Source of the DNA: Antiquaquibacter soli
Lineage (GTDB): Bacteria; Actinomycetota; Actinomycetes; Actinomycetales; Microbacteriaceae
Assembly: GCF_030580675.1 (NCBI RefSeq)
Contig: NZ_JAUQUB010000007.1
Span: 1 to 62,520, forward strand
Reading direction: 5' to 3'
Length of the DNA: 62,520 nucleotides
Below, in pieces: positions 34,520-43,478 of the stretch; within the stretch, counting starts at the first letter, position 1, and every line of letters starts with the position of its first letter. Below the pieces are notes generated by a model. That model saw nothing but the letters and a program-made list of their open reading frames with translations. It made no database searches and had not been told where the DNA came from. The position numbers and the translations under genes were made by a program.

Positions 34520-34927
34520 ATGACCGACAAGCCCACCGTCCTGTTCGTGTGCGTTCACAACGCCGGCCGCTCCCAGATGGCCGCCGGCTTCCTCTCCTCG
34601 CTCGCGGGCGACCGCGTCGAGGTGCTCTCCGCCGGGTCCGAGCCCAAGGACCGCATCAACCCCGTCGCCGTCGAGGCCATGGCCGAGGTGGGCATCGATA
34701 TCGCGGGCAACGGGCCGAAGGTGCTCACCGTCGAGGCGGTCAAGGAGTCCGACGTCGTCATCACGATGGGCTGCGGCGACGCGTGCCCCATCTTCCCGGG
34801 CAAGCGCTACGAGGACTGGGAGCTCGACGACCCGGCCGGGCAGGGTATCGACGCGGTCCGGCCGATCCGCGACGAGATCAAGCGACGCATCGAGGCCCTC
34901 GTCGCCGAGATCGCTCCGGCGGCCTGA
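34520..34927 (+). CDS. arsC: arsenate reductase, single domain
   Basis: The 135-aa protein has the P-loop CVHNAGRSQ (Cys11), then Cys85 and Cys89 in GCGDACPIFPGKRYEDW. It is like the actinobacterial ArsC proteins that use mycothiol/mycoredoxin to reduce arsenate. It is expressed from its own leaderless promoter with a CATAG-N8-CTATG site. The next gene begins 2 nt after its stop codon. Confidence 0.9.
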   Translation: MTDKPTVLFVCVHNAGRSQMAAGFLSSLAGDRVEVLSAGSEPKDRINPVAVEAMAEVGIDIAGNGPKVLTVEAVKESDVVITMGCGDACPIFPGKRYEDWELDDPAGQGIDAVRPIRDEIKRRIEALVAEIAPAA

Positions 34928-34928
34928 C

Positions 34929-35591
34929 ATGGACCTCGCGCAGCGGCGCGGGATGCCCGGCCTCGCGTTCCCCGAGCAGTACCTCGAGCGGCTCGCCGCC
35001 GAGCTCACCGAGCGCTTCGCGGGCGTCTTCAGCGCGGAGACCATCGAGCGGTACGTGCTCGAGTCGTACACGAGCATCCTGCGAGCATCCACCGTCCGGA
35101 CGCACGTCGCCGTGCGGACCGCCCGCTTCGCGACCGACCGGCTGACCGCGCTCGCCCAGGCGAAGGGAGCGATCGAGCGCCCGGTGCCCGAGGTGCTCTT
35201 CGTGTGCGAGCAGAACGCGGGGCGATCGCAGATGGCCGCCGTGCTCACGAATCATCTGGGCGCGGGCCGGGTGCACGTCCGCTCCGCGGGCTCCGCGCCG
35301 AGCGGGGAGCTCAACCCTGCCGTCGTCGCGGCGATCGCCGAGCTCGGCCTCGACCTGTCCGAGGAGTTCCCCAAGCCGCTCACCGACGACGTCGTGCAGG
35401 CCGCCGACGTCGTCATCACGATGGGCTGCGGCGACGCGTGCGCCATCTATCCGGGCAAGCGCTACGAGGACTGGGAGCTCGACGACCCGGCCGGCCTTGA
35501 CCTCGACGGGGTGCGGCGAGTGCGCGATGACATCCGCGCCCGGGTCGAGACGCTCCTCGGCGAGCTACTCGTGCCCAGCTCAGCAGTGTGA
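34929..35591 (+). CDS. arsC: arsenate reductase with N-terminal three-helix bundle
   Basis: The 220-aa protein has a three-helix bundle (15-75) like that inside the ArsR-ArsC fusion (both have RFAGV-[FL]-SA and R-Y-V-x-[ED]-SY), then an ArsC domain with Cys93, Cys167 and Cys171. This layout resembles C. glutamicum ArsC1', a thioredoxin-linked three-thiol reductase. It follows arsC by 2 nt. It is the third ArsC domain in 2 kb, so two reductant systems may act side by side. Confidence 0.88.
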   Translation: MDLAQRRGMPGLAFPEQYLERLAAELTERFAGVFSAETIERYVLESYTSILRASTVRTHVAVRTARFATDRLTALAQAKGAIERPVPEVLFVCEQNAGRSQMAAVLTNHLGAGRVHVRSAGSAPSGELNPAVVAAIAELGLDLSEEFPKPLTDDVVQAADVVITMGCGDACAIYPGKRYEDWELDDPAGLDLDGVRRVRDDIRARVETLLGELLVPSSAV

Positions 35592-35617
35592 ACGGCGGCT
35601 CGGGCTAGCCTGGCCTC

Positions 35618-36388
35618 ATGAGCATCCACGACAAGGCCGCCGCCCTCAAGAGCCTCCACGAAGCCCCCGAAATCCTCCGCGTCGTCAACGTGTGGGACGC
35701 CGTGAGCGCGAAGGTCATCGCCGACCTGCCCGAGACGAAGGCGATCGCGACCGCCGGGCACTCGATCGCTGCGAGCTTCGGCTACCCTGACGGCGGGATG
35801 CCCCTCGACACCGCGCTCGCCGGTGTCAAGACCATCGTCGACGCCGTCGAGCTACCGGTCACCGCTGACCTCGACGACGGCTACGACGAGCCGGGCGAGA
35901 CCATCCGCCGCGCGATCGGCCTCGGCATCGTCGGTGCCAACGTGGAAGATCGGCTGCGGCCGTTCGACGAGTCCGTCGCCCGGGTGCGCGCGATCATCGC
36001 CGCCGCACAGGCGGAGGGGGTCGACTTCCAGCTCAACGCCCGCACCGACGCCCTCGTCCGCGGCCGCGACCGCTCCGCCGAGGAGAATGTCGCCGACGCC
36101 ATCGAGCGTGGCCGTGCCTACCTCGCTGAGGGCGCCGCGCTCGTCTTCGTTCCCGGCATCCTCGACCGCGACACGACGCTGCGACTCGTCGAGGGCATCG
36201 GCGAGCGGAAGGTCTCCGTGATCGGACTGCCCGGCGCGCTCTCCGCCGCCGAGTACGAGTCCCTCGGAGTCGCCCGCATCTCCTACGGACCGCTCCCCCA
36301 GCGCGTCGCGCTTCGAGCGCTCCGCGACCTCGCGCTCGACCTGCAGGGCGACGGAGTCATCCCGGCAGACACTCCCGCGCTCAACTAA
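35618..36388 (+). CDS. isocitrate lyase/PEP mutase-family protein
   Basis: The 256-aa TIM barrel has AGHSIAASFGYPDGG, LTADLDDGY (metal Asp) and NVEDRLRPF. It lacks the KRCGH catalytic loop of PrpB, so it is not a methylisocitrate lyase; oxaloacetate hydrolase or phosphonopyruvate-type activity is possible. TAGCCT lies 6 nt before the ATG (leaderless). It overlaps the convergent HxlR gene by 8 nt. Confidence 0.83.
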   Translation: MSIHDKAAALKSLHEAPEILRVVNVWDAVSAKVIADLPETKAIATAGHSIAASFGYPDGGMPLDTALAGVKTIVDAVELPVTADLDDGYDEPGETIRRAIGLGIVGANVEDRLRPFDESVARVRAIIAAAQAEGVDFQLNARTDALVRGRDRSAEENVADAIERGRAYLAEGAALVFVPGILDRDTTLRLVEGIGERKVSVIGLPGALSAAEYESLGVARISYGPLPQRVALRALRDLALDLQGDGVIPADTPALN

Positions 36389-37001
36389 CGAGCGACCTCA
36401 CGAGACCGGCGGGGTCCTCGATCTCGAGGCCCCGCTGGCGCGCGGCAGCAAGCGGGAGTGCCCGGGCGAAGAGTCCGAGGATGGCAGCGCTCGGACCCGC
36501 GACGAGGGCGTCGGCCCGGCGGGGTCCGGACGGGGAGACGGATGCCCGCCCGTCGTGCAGGTGGATCGCGGCATCCATTCCGTCCGCCCGCAGATGGATC
36601 GTCCCCTCGGCTTCGAGTCCCGACGAAGGCAGGAGCGCCTCGAGGGCGAGCAGCACCCACTGGGGCTGAACGGCGTCGTCGGGGCGCGGACCGGCGGACA
36701 TGGTGGCGGCGCCCCAGCGCACGAGACCGAGCACCGGTTCGCGAAGCTCTGCGCCACGCGGGGTGAGTGAGTAGCTCACGGCTTTGCGACCGCTCTCCTC
36801 GCGCCGGGCCACGATGCCCGCGGTCACGAGGGTCTGGAGGCGCTCGGCGAGCAGGTTCGTGGCGACGCCCGGAAGCGCGGAGCGCAGCTCGGAATGGCGG
36901 CGCTCGGCGATGAGCAGCTCACGCACGATGAGCAGGTTCCAGCGGTCCCCGATGAGATCGAGAGCTCGAGCGAGTCCGCAGAACTGGTGGTACTCGGCCA
37001 T
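36381..37001 (-). CDS. HxlR-family regulator with C-terminal SCP2-like domain
   Basis: The 206-aa protein has an HxlR winged helix (residues 1-95: FCGLARALDLIGDRWNLLIVRELL) and a C-terminal lipid-binding-like domain (GTIHLRADGMDAAIHLHDG, VAGPSAAILGLF). Cys8 is a possible redox sensor. GGAAGAG precedes the ATG. It is divergent from a haloalkane-dehalogenase-like gene and is probably its regulator. Confidence 0.82.
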   Translation of the reverse strand: MAEYHQFCGLARALDLIGDRWNLLIVRELLIAERRHSELRSALPGVATNLLAERLQTLVTAGIVARREESGRKAVSYSLTPRGAELREPVLGLVRWGAATMSAGPRPDDAVQPQWVLLALEALLPSSGLEAEGTIHLRADGMDAAIHLHDGRASVSPSGPRRADALVAGPSAAILGLFARALPLAAARQRGLEIEDPAGLVRSLVS

Positions 37002-37024
37002 AGCTCTTCCCTTTCCATCGCATT

Positions 37025-37041
37025 TTGATTTATTTTATCAA
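37025..37041. promoter_or_regulatory. TTGAT-N7-ATCAA palindrome in HxlR/hydrolase divergon
   Basis: The palindrome contains the TATTTT -10 box (37031-37036) of the hydrolase gene, which starts 7 nt after it. The site is unusually AT-rich for the window. It is the likely HxlR operator. Confidence 0.55.
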
Positions 37042-37043
37042 CC

Positions 37044-37931
37044 ATGACACTGACGACTCGCACCGACCCGCCGTGGCTCGACCGAGAGCTCTACCCGTTC
37101 AACGACGCGATCGCCGACATCGACGGGCACCGCATCCACTACGTCGACGAGGGCACGGGACCCGTTCTGCTCATGATCCACGGCAACCCCACGTGGTCGT
37201 TCGTCTGGGGCGGCGTCATCTCGCGGCTCTCCGACTCGTTCCGCTGCATCGCGGTCGACCTCCCCGGGTTCGGGCTGTCCGAGGCGCCCGCCGACTTCGA
37301 CGGGCGGCCCGAGTCGATGGTGCCGGTGGTCGAGGAACTTGTCCGGTCCCTCGACCTGCGCAACGTCGTCCTTGTCGCCCAGGACTGGGGAGGCCCGATC
37401 GGCCTCGCCGTCGCGGAGAGGATGCCCGACCGCTTCGCCGGGCTCGTGCTCGGCAACACGTGGGCGTGGCCGATCACGGGGGATCGCCACTTCGAGTCGT
37501 TCGCAGGAGCGATGGGCGGGCCGGCGGGCGCGTGGCTGACCCGGCGCGCCAACCTCTTCGTGAACGTGATGATCCCGATGGGACATCGGCGGCGGCGGTT
37601 GTCACGGGCCGAGATGCGGCACTACCGCCGCGCCCTCGGCACTCCCGCTCGGCGGCACGCCTCAGCGATCCTGCCGCGCGAGATCACGCAGAGCGCCCCG
37701 TTCCTCGCGACGGTCGAGGTCGGGCTTCCCGCCCTGCGCGAGCTGCCCGCACTGCTTATCTGGGCCGACCGCGACATTGCTTTCCGCGCGACCGAGCTCG
37801 AGCGCTGGCAGCGCGAGCTGCCGGGCGCGACCGTCGTGCCGGTGCCTGGTGCGGGGCACTTCGTGCAGTCGGACGCTCCCGAACACTTCGCGGCGGCGAT
37901 ACGGGAGTGGTCCACTAGCGCGTCGTCGTGA
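37044..37931 (+). CDS. haloalkane dehalogenase-like alpha/beta hydrolase
   Basis: The 295-aa protein has the dehalogenase signatures: HGNPTWSFVW with halide-binding Asn48, nucleophile Asp114 followed by halide-binding Trp115 in QDWGG, and a C-terminal GAGHFVQ with catalytic His. An Asp nucleophile plus Asn/Trp halide ligands distinguishes it from the Ser hydrolases nearby. The mRNA is leaderless. It overlaps the convergent MFS gene by 17 bp. Activity on halogenated compounds is an inference. Confidence 0.8.
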   Translation: MTLTTRTDPPWLDRELYPFNDAIADIDGHRIHYVDEGTGPVLLMIHGNPTWSFVWGGVISRLSDSFRCIAVDLPGFGLSEAPADFDGRPESMVPVVEELVRSLDLRNVVLVAQDWGGPIGLAVAERMPDRFAGLVLGNTWAWPITGDRHFESFAGAMGGPAGAWLTRRANLFVNVMIPMGHRRRRLSRAEMRHYRRALGTPARRHASAILPREITQSAPFLATVEVGLPALRELPALLIWADRDIAFRATELERWQRELPGATVVPVPGAGHFVQSDAPEHFAAAIREWSTSASS

Positions 37932-39465
37932 CCAGCGCGAGCTCGTCGTCGTGCGAGGGCAGCACGAGCACCACGAGCACCGCGCCGATCACGATCGCGG
38001 TAGAACCGACGGCGTATGCCCCGATCGCTCCCGCCTGGAGACTCGCTCGGGCCGCCTCGATGATCTCGTCCTTGAACTGCGGATACTGCTCGGCGACGTG
38101 CAAGGCCGAGGCGTAGGACGCCTGCAAGGCGCGGGTGACCTCGTCGCCGATGCTCGCGGCATCGGACGAGCTCTCGATCGCCGCAGCGAACGAGCGGCTG
38201 AAGCCGGCTGCGAGGATCGCGCCCAGCACGGACGACATGAGCGAACCGCCGAGGTCGCTCTGCAGGTCCGATGTCGCCGAGGCCATGCCCACCCGCGTGA
38301 CCGGGGTGATCCCGGTGAGAGATCGCGACGACGCGGTCATCACGAGCGCTGCTCCTGCACCGAGAGCGAGGAACCCGGCACCGACGAGGGCGTAAGACGT
38401 GCCCTCGCGCCACGCCAGCATGGTCACGAACGCCGCGAGCACGCACGCGTAACCCACGAGCATCGTCGCGCGGGTACCGCGCGCGTCGACGAGCCGAGCC
38501 GAGACGGGCGCCATGAGGAGCAGGCCCGCCGCTGCGGGAACAACGGCGAAGCCGGCCTGCATCGGGTCGTAGCCGAGGACGTTCTGCATGAACTGCTCTC
38601 CGACGAAAATGGCGCCGATGAGCCCGCCCACGGCGATCGCGCCCGACAGCGCCGGCACCCAGAACGGTCGTTGTCGCGCGACCGACAGGTCGAAGAGCGG
38701 ATGCGGCGCGCGCGACTGCCGCCACACGAAGCCGACGAGGAGCAACGCCGACGCGACCAGGAGCAGAACTCCGAGTGCCTGTTCTCCCGGGGCGAGCGCA
38801 AGGTTGGCGCCGAGCACGAGCGATCCGATGCCGAGAGCGGAGAGGATGCCCCCCGCGTGGTCGACCGGCTCGGAGGACTCGTTCACGTGCGACGGCACCA
38901 CGGCGATGACCAGCACGAGACCGGCGATCGCGACGGGCACGGCGAGCAGGAAGGCGGCGCCCCACCACGCGACCTCGAGGACGAGACCCGCGATGACCGA
39001 GCCCGTGACGCTCGCCACTCCGCTCACACTCGCCCACAGCGCGATCGCTGCCGTCCGGCCCGGCCCGGGCGACCAGAGGGCGGTGATGAGTGACAGCGTC
39101 GTCGGATAGGCCATGCCCGCCGCGATTCCCGTGAACACGCGCGCGGCGATGAGCACCTCGACGCTCGGCGCGGCGGCGGCGATGACGCTCGCGGCAACCG
39201 TCAGCACGAGACCCAGGATGAGCAGCTGCTTGCGCCCGTAGCGGTCCGCGAGAGCACCCAGATAGAGCACGGAGATCGACAGGCCGAGACCCGTCCCCAC
39301 GCCCACGAGGTTCAATAGCGTCTGCGATGCGCCGAACGCATCCCCGACCTCGGGCAGCGCGACGGTCGCCGAGGCGACGTTGATGTTGCACACCACGGCG
39401 GCGAGCACGAGGGCCGCGAGCACGAGGGGGGCGCGGGCGGGAGCATCCGGGGCATCAGCACTCAC
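37915..39465 (-). CDS. DHA2-family drug efflux MFS transporter
   Basis: The 516-aa protein has 14 predicted helices, LGALADRYGRKQLL after helix 2 and GMAYPTTLSLI near residue 115, typical of EmrB/QacA carriers. The start is GTG 39465, since a TAGGGT -10 box lies 7 nt upstream; further upstream frame is not protein-like. A large helix 13-14 loop (residues 430-485) is hydrophilic. Probable proton-coupled multidrug export. Confidence 0.87.
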   Translation of the reverse strand: MSADAPDAPARAPLVLAALVLAAVVCNINVASATVALPEVGDAFGASQTLLNLVGVGTGLGLSISVLYLGALADRYGRKQLLILGLVLTVAASVIAAAAPSVEVLIAARVFTGIAAGMAYPTTLSLITALWSPGPGRTAAIALWASVSGVASVTGSVIAGLVLEVAWWGAAFLLAVPVAIAGLVLVIAVVPSHVNESSEPVDHAGGILSALGIGSLVLGANLALAPGEQALGVLLLVASALLLVGFVWRQSRAPHPLFDLSVARQRPFWVPALSGAIAVGGLIGAIFVGEQFMQNVLGYDPMQAGFAVVPAAAGLLLMAPVSARLVDARGTRATMLVGYACVLAAFVTMLAWREGTSYALVGAGFLALGAGAALVMTASSRSLTGITPVTRVGMASATSDLQSDLGGSLMSSVLGAILAAGFSRSFAAAIESSSDAASIGDEVTRALQASYASALHVAEQYPQFKDEIIEAARASLQAGAIGAYAVGSTAIVIGAVLVVLVLPSHDDELALVTTTR

Positions 39466-39538
39466 GACCTGCACCCTATCGGGATGTGCGGCAGGGGCCG
39501 TGGAACAATGGGTGAGCACGTGAACGGACGGTGATCCC

Positions 39539-40843
39539 ATGCTGCCGAACCCGGCGCAGACTGACTTCTCGAGCGACGAGCTCGACGCGATCCGGGCGCA
39601 GTTCCCGATCCTCACCGAGCGGGTGAACGGGCATCCGCTCGTCTACCTCGACTCGGGGGCGACCGCCCAGCGGCCGCAGCGCGTGCTGGACGCCGAGCGC
39701 GACTTCGTGCTGCGCCGCAACTCCGCCGTGCACCGGGGAGCGCACTGGCTCGCCGCGGAAGCGACCGAGGAGTTCGAGGATGCCCGCGCCACGGTAGCCC
39801 GCTTCGTCGGTGCCCGGCCCGAGGAGCTCGTGTGGACCTCGAACGCGACGGAGGGCGTCAACCTCGTCGCCCAGTCGATCGCCGAGGCATCCCTCGATCC
39901 CGCCGCCGACCCGCGGGTGCGACTCGCCCCGGGAGACGAGATCGTGGTGACCGAGCTTGAGCACCACGCGAACCTCCTGCCGTGGCAGCGCCTCGCGCGC
40001 CGCACGGGGGCGACCCTGCGCTACCTCCCGGTGTCCGACGAGGGAGAGGTCGAGGGCATCGACGAGGTCATCGGCGAGCGCACCCGCCTCGTCGCGTTCT
40101 CGCACGCCTCGAACGTGCTCGGCGGCTATTCGCCGGTCGAGAGAATCGTCGCCCGCGCTCGCAGCGTCGGCGCGCTCACCTTCCTCGACTCGTGCCAGGC
40201 CGTGCCGCACGCGCCCGTCGACTTCGGCGCGCTCGGCGTCGACTTCGCGGTCTTCTCGGGCCACAAGATGCTCGGCCCCACCGGCATCGGCGCGCTCTAC
40301 GGACGCTTCGAGCTGCTGGATGCCCTGCCCCCCTACCTCCTCGGCGGCTCGATGATCACGACCGTGACCATGGACGGCGCCGAGTACCTCCCGCCTCCCC
40401 AGCGCTTCGAGGCCGGCACGCAGCGGATCAGCCAGGCGATCGCCCTCGCGGAGGCGGTGCGTTTTCTCGACGAACTCGGCATGGAGCGGGTCGCGGCCCA
40501 CGGCGAGCGGCTCGGCGCCCGCCTCGCGGAGGGGCTCGCGGGCATCCCCGGCGTGCGGGTGCTCGGCCCCGGCCCGGGCGCACCCCGCATCGGCCTCGCG
40601 AGCTTCGTGCTCGAGGGCGTCCACGCGCACGACGTCGGGCACGTCCTCGACGAGCGCGGCATTGCCATCCGGGTCGGGCACCACTGCGCGCAGCCCCTGC
40701 ACCGGCGGCTCGGCATCGCGGCGAGCGCCCGGGCATCCACGTCGGTGTACTCGACGCACGCGGAGATCGACGTGTTCCTCGAGGGAGTGGCCGAGGCGGC
40801 CGAGTTCTTCGGGGTCGCGGGCACCCGGGAGGTGCTCGCGTGA
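39539..40843 (+). CDS. sufS: cysteine desulfurase SufS
   Basis: The 434-aa protein has PLP-binding Lys243 in SGHKMLGPTG, His142 in ELEHHANLLPW and catalytic Cys383 in RVGHHCAQPL. It removes sulfur from cysteine for Fe-S assembly. The sufBCD genes are not in the window, so this is a stand-alone sufS-sufU pair. The sufU start overlaps its stop by 4 nt. Confidence 0.92.
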   Translation: MLPNPAQTDFSSDELDAIRAQFPILTERVNGHPLVYLDSGATAQRPQRVLDAERDFVLRRNSAVHRGAHWLAAEATEEFEDARATVARFVGARPEELVWTSNATEGVNLVAQSIAEASLDPAADPRVRLAPGDEIVVTELEHHANLLPWQRLARRTGATLRYLPVSDEGEVEGIDEVIGERTRLVAFSHASNVLGGYSPVERIVARARSVGALTFLDSCQAVPHAPVDFGALGVDFAVFSGHKMLGPTGIGALYGRFELLDALPPYLLGGSMITTVTMDGAEYLPPPQRFEAGTQRISQAIALAEAVRFLDELGMERVAAHGERLGARLAEGLAGIPGVRVLGPGPGAPRIGLASFVLEGVHAHDVGHVLDERGIAIRVGHHCAQPLHRRLGIAASARASTSVYSTHAEIDVFLEGVAEAAEFFGVAGTREVLA

Positions 40844-41268
40844 GCGATTTGCGCCACCTCTACCAGGAGCTCATCCTCGACCACTCGCGGTCGCCGCACG
40901 GCTTCGGGCTGTCGACCGACTCGCCCCACCGCTCGCACCAGGTGAACCCGACGTGCGGGGACGAGATCGCCCTCGCGGTCGTGCACGACGGCACCACCGT
41001 CGAGTCGGTCCAGTGGGAGGGCCAGGGCTGCGCGATCTCGCAGGCGTCGGCATCCCTGCTCTCCACCCTTCTGGAGCGGCGGCCGCTCGCGGACGTCGAG
41101 CCGCTCGTCGCCGAGTTCCGTGAGGCGATCCAGTCGCGCGGCACGATCGAGCTCGACGAGGAGCGCTTCGGCGACGCGATCGCGCTCAACGGGGTGTCGA
41201 AGTACGTCGCCCGGGTCAAGTGCGCGATGCTCGCCTGGGTCGCCCTTGAGGACGCGCTCGACTCCTAG
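40840..41268 (+). CDS. sufU: SufU zinc-dependent sulfur acceptor
   Basis: The 142-aa protein has the SufU/IscU fold with Cys39, Asp41, Cys64 and Cys128 (NPTCGDEI, GQGCAIS, VKCAML). SufU accepts persulfide sulfur from SufS in Firmicutes and actinobacteria. GTG 40840 overlaps the sufS TGA (GTGA). Confidence 0.93.
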   Translation: MSDLRHLYQELILDHSRSPHGFGLSTDSPHRSHQVNPTCGDEIALAVVHDGTTVESVQWEGQGCAISQASASLLSTLLERRPLADVEPLVAEFREAIQSRGTIELDEERFGDAIALNGVSKYVARVKCAMLAWVALEDALDS

Positions 41269-41329
41269 CCAGATTCGCGAGTTGCGAGTTTCGCACCTTC
41301 CGGAGCCCGATCGCGGTCAGGGAGGATGC

Positions 41330-42682
41330 CTAAGTCGTCACTCGCGGCACGCCACTCGCTCGCTCGATCACCTCGGCGGCCGCGAGCACGAGCTCGTCGT
41401 CGCCGAGCCCACCGCCGAGGTGCACACCGAGCGGCATTCCCCGCGCGTCGAGGCCCCACGGCACCGAGATCGCCGCACCTCCTGTCACATTGAACATCGC
41501 CACGAACGGCGAGAGCGTGAAGATCTCGCCGAACAGCTCCGAGGCCGCGCGGTCGGTCGTGACCGTTCCGAGGAGCGGCGCGGGTTGCGCTGTCGTCGGC
41601 GAGAGCACGAGGTCGACATCGGCGAAGCGGCGGGCGAGCGCGAAACCGAGCCCGTGGAGGTCGGATGCCGCGCGCACGAGGTCGACCGCCGTCATCCGCC
41701 GCCCGCGCTCGACGACCTCCGCGACCGCGGGCTCCAGCGCGTCCGGCGCGAGGCCGGGGCGTGTCAGCAGGTTCGCGAGATGGGCGCCCGCGATCGCGCC
41801 GAAGAGCGGGCCGATCGCCAGTGCCTCGGTCACGGCGGCCAGCTCGACGATCTCGTGCCCGGCATCCGCGAGGGCATCGGCGGCGGCGCTCGCTGCGCCC
41901 GCCCACGCGGGGTCGACGGGGATGCCGCCGGGCGCACCTCGCAGCAGGCCGACGCGCCAGCGCGGCGGGACCGGCCGCGCGGCCGGCACCGCGTTCCACT
42001 CGCCCGGCGCGAACCCCGCCGTCGCCTCCAGGATCAGCCGCGAGTCCTCGACGGTGCGCGTGATCGCGTGCTCGTGGCTGAGCCCGAACCAGTCGTCGAG
42101 GCGGTGCGGGCCGGCAGGCAGCATCCCGCGCGACGGCTTGAAGCCGACCACGCCGCACCACGCCGCGGGGATGCGCGTGGAGCCGCCCGAGTCGGTGGAG
42201 TGCGCCGCCGGCACGAGTCCTGCGGCGACGGCGGCGGCCGCTCCCCCGCTCGACCCGCCCGCCGATCGGGCCAGGTTCCACGGGTTCGCGGTCGGGCCGT
42301 GCAGCAGCGGCTCGGTCGTGATGCCGAGCCCGAACTCGGGGGAGTTCGAGCGACCGATGATGGTCGCGCCGGCAGCCCGCAGTCGCGCGACGAGTGTCGA
42401 GTCGGCGGTCGGCGCCACGGTCGCGTGCGACCGGGAGCCGCGCCGCAGCGGAAGGTCCGCCGCATCGGCCTGAAGATCCTTGAGCAGGTACGGAACCCCC
42501 GCGAGCGGCCCGTCGCCGGGGGCGATCGCGGGATGCTCGACCGTCGCCACCACGGAACCGATCGCGGCATCCCGCTCCCGGATCCGCGCGAGCGCCGCGG
42601 CGGCGAGACTCTCGGCCACGTCGGGCCGGTTCCTCGCCGCCGCGGCGATCTCGGCGAGCGAGCGGTCGAGGAGGTCGGTCAC
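41330..42682 (-). CDS. amidase (amidase signature family)
   Basis: The 450-aa protein has the catalytic triad Lys68 (LLKDL), Ser144 (AGGSSGGAAAA) and Ser168 (TDSGGSTR). It hydrolyses amides; substrate is unknown and it is not GatA since gatB/C are absent. GTG 42682 overlaps the end of the upstream hydrolase gene (GTGA). Confidence 0.9.
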   Translation of the reverse strand: MTDLLDRSLAEIAAAARNRPDVAESLAAAALARIRERDAAIGSVVATVEHPAIAPGDGPLAGVPYLLKDLQADAADLPLRRGSRSHATVAPTADSTLVARLRAAGATIIGRSNSPEFGLGITTEPLLHGPTANPWNLARSAGGSSGGAAAAVAAGLVPAAHSTDSGGSTRIPAAWCGVVGFKPSRGMLPAGPHRLDDWFGLSHEHAITRTVEDSRLILEATAGFAPGEWNAVPAARPVPPRWRVGLLRGAPGGIPVDPAWAGAASAAADALADAGHEIVELAAVTEALAIGPLFGAIAGAHLANLLTRPGLAPDALEPAVAEVVERGRRMTAVDLVRAASDLHGLGFALARRFADVDLVLSPTTAQPAPLLGTVTTDRAASELFGEIFTLSPFVAMFNVTGGAAISVPWGLDARGMPLGVHLGGGLGDDELVLAAAEVIERASGVPRVTT

Positions 42683-43395
42683 GGCCTTCCGGCGCGCTCG
42701 AGGCCGGCGGCGAGCGCGGCCGGGTCGGAGAACATGAGCTCGTGGCCGCCGGGGATCGTGACGAGGCGGAAGTCAGGCAGCCGCTGCGACATCCCGGGGT
42801 GCCAGCTGAACTCCGACGCGGGGAACACGTTGTCGTCGTAGGCGTACAGGTACGACATCGGAACGGTGAGCGAGTAGAAGCCGGCGAGGTCGAGCACCTC
42901 CGCGCTCCGGCCGAGGGGCTCGGGCGAGGTGAGGGCGTAGGCCCACTCCGCGGTCGCCGCGTCCGCGTCGTTCATGAGGTGCTCGCGGAAGTAGGCGTAC
43001 GGCAGCGTGAGCGTGCCGTCGGGCGAGGCGAGGGCGGTGAACGCCCCGGCGACCGACTCGGGCACATAGGTGAAGACGGTCGCCCCGTCGGCGATCACGT
43101 AGGCGTTGTAGAAGACGACGCGAGCCAGCCGGTCGGGCACCTGCTGCGCGACGAGCTGGGCGACCGCGCCGCCGAAGCTGTGGCCGACGAGCACGACCTC
43201 GGTGAGGTCCTTCGAGACGATGAGGTCGACGACGGCAGCCGCGGTCTCCGCCATGGTCACGGCGGGGTTCGCGAGGTCGCCGTTGCCGGGGAGCGTGGGG
43301 GCGTGCGCCTCGTGCCCGGCGGCGGTGAGGGCGGCGACCGTGGCATCCCAGCAACGACCGTCCTGCCAGGAACCGTGGATCAGTACATAGCGCAT
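42679..43395 (-). CDS. alpha/beta hydrolase (PNAE/MenH-like)
   Basis: The 238-aa protein begins MRYVLIHGSWQDGRCWD and has the nucleophile elbow GHSFGGAV and a C-terminal GGHEL. This group includes plant-type methylesterases and hydroxynitrile lyases. GAGAGGAGAACCCC gives a strong start at 43395. It is coupled to the amidase by a 4-nt overlap and sits near an AraC regulator on the same strand. Confidence 0.87.
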   Translation of the reverse strand: MRYVLIHGSWQDGRCWDATVAALTAAGHEAHAPTLPGNGDLANPAVTMAETAAAVVDLIVSKDLTEVVLVGHSFGGAVAQLVAQQVPDRLARVVFYNAYVIADGATVFTYVPESVAGAFTALASPDGTLTLPYAYFREHLMNDADAATAEWAYALTSPEPLGRSAEVLDLAGFYSLTVPMSYLYAYDDNVFPASEFSWHPGMSQRLPDFRLVTIPGGHELMFSDPAALAAGLERAGRP

Positions 43396-43478
43396 GGGGT
43401 TCTCCTCTCGGGTGGGTGTCAGGCCACCGTAGGAAGCGCTCGCGTGCGCGACGATACGGATCGCGCCGCCCGGATGCC

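Noticed and set aside
35618-36388. Second methylisocitrate lyase (prpB paralogue)
   Set aside because: Lacks the KRCGH catalytic loop; assigned only to the superfamily.
41271-41329. GCGAGTTGCGAGTTTCGCA between sufU and amidase as a third copy of the repeat family
   Set aside because: Only a weak 5-bp hairpin; does not match the GAAACGACGGAG arms.
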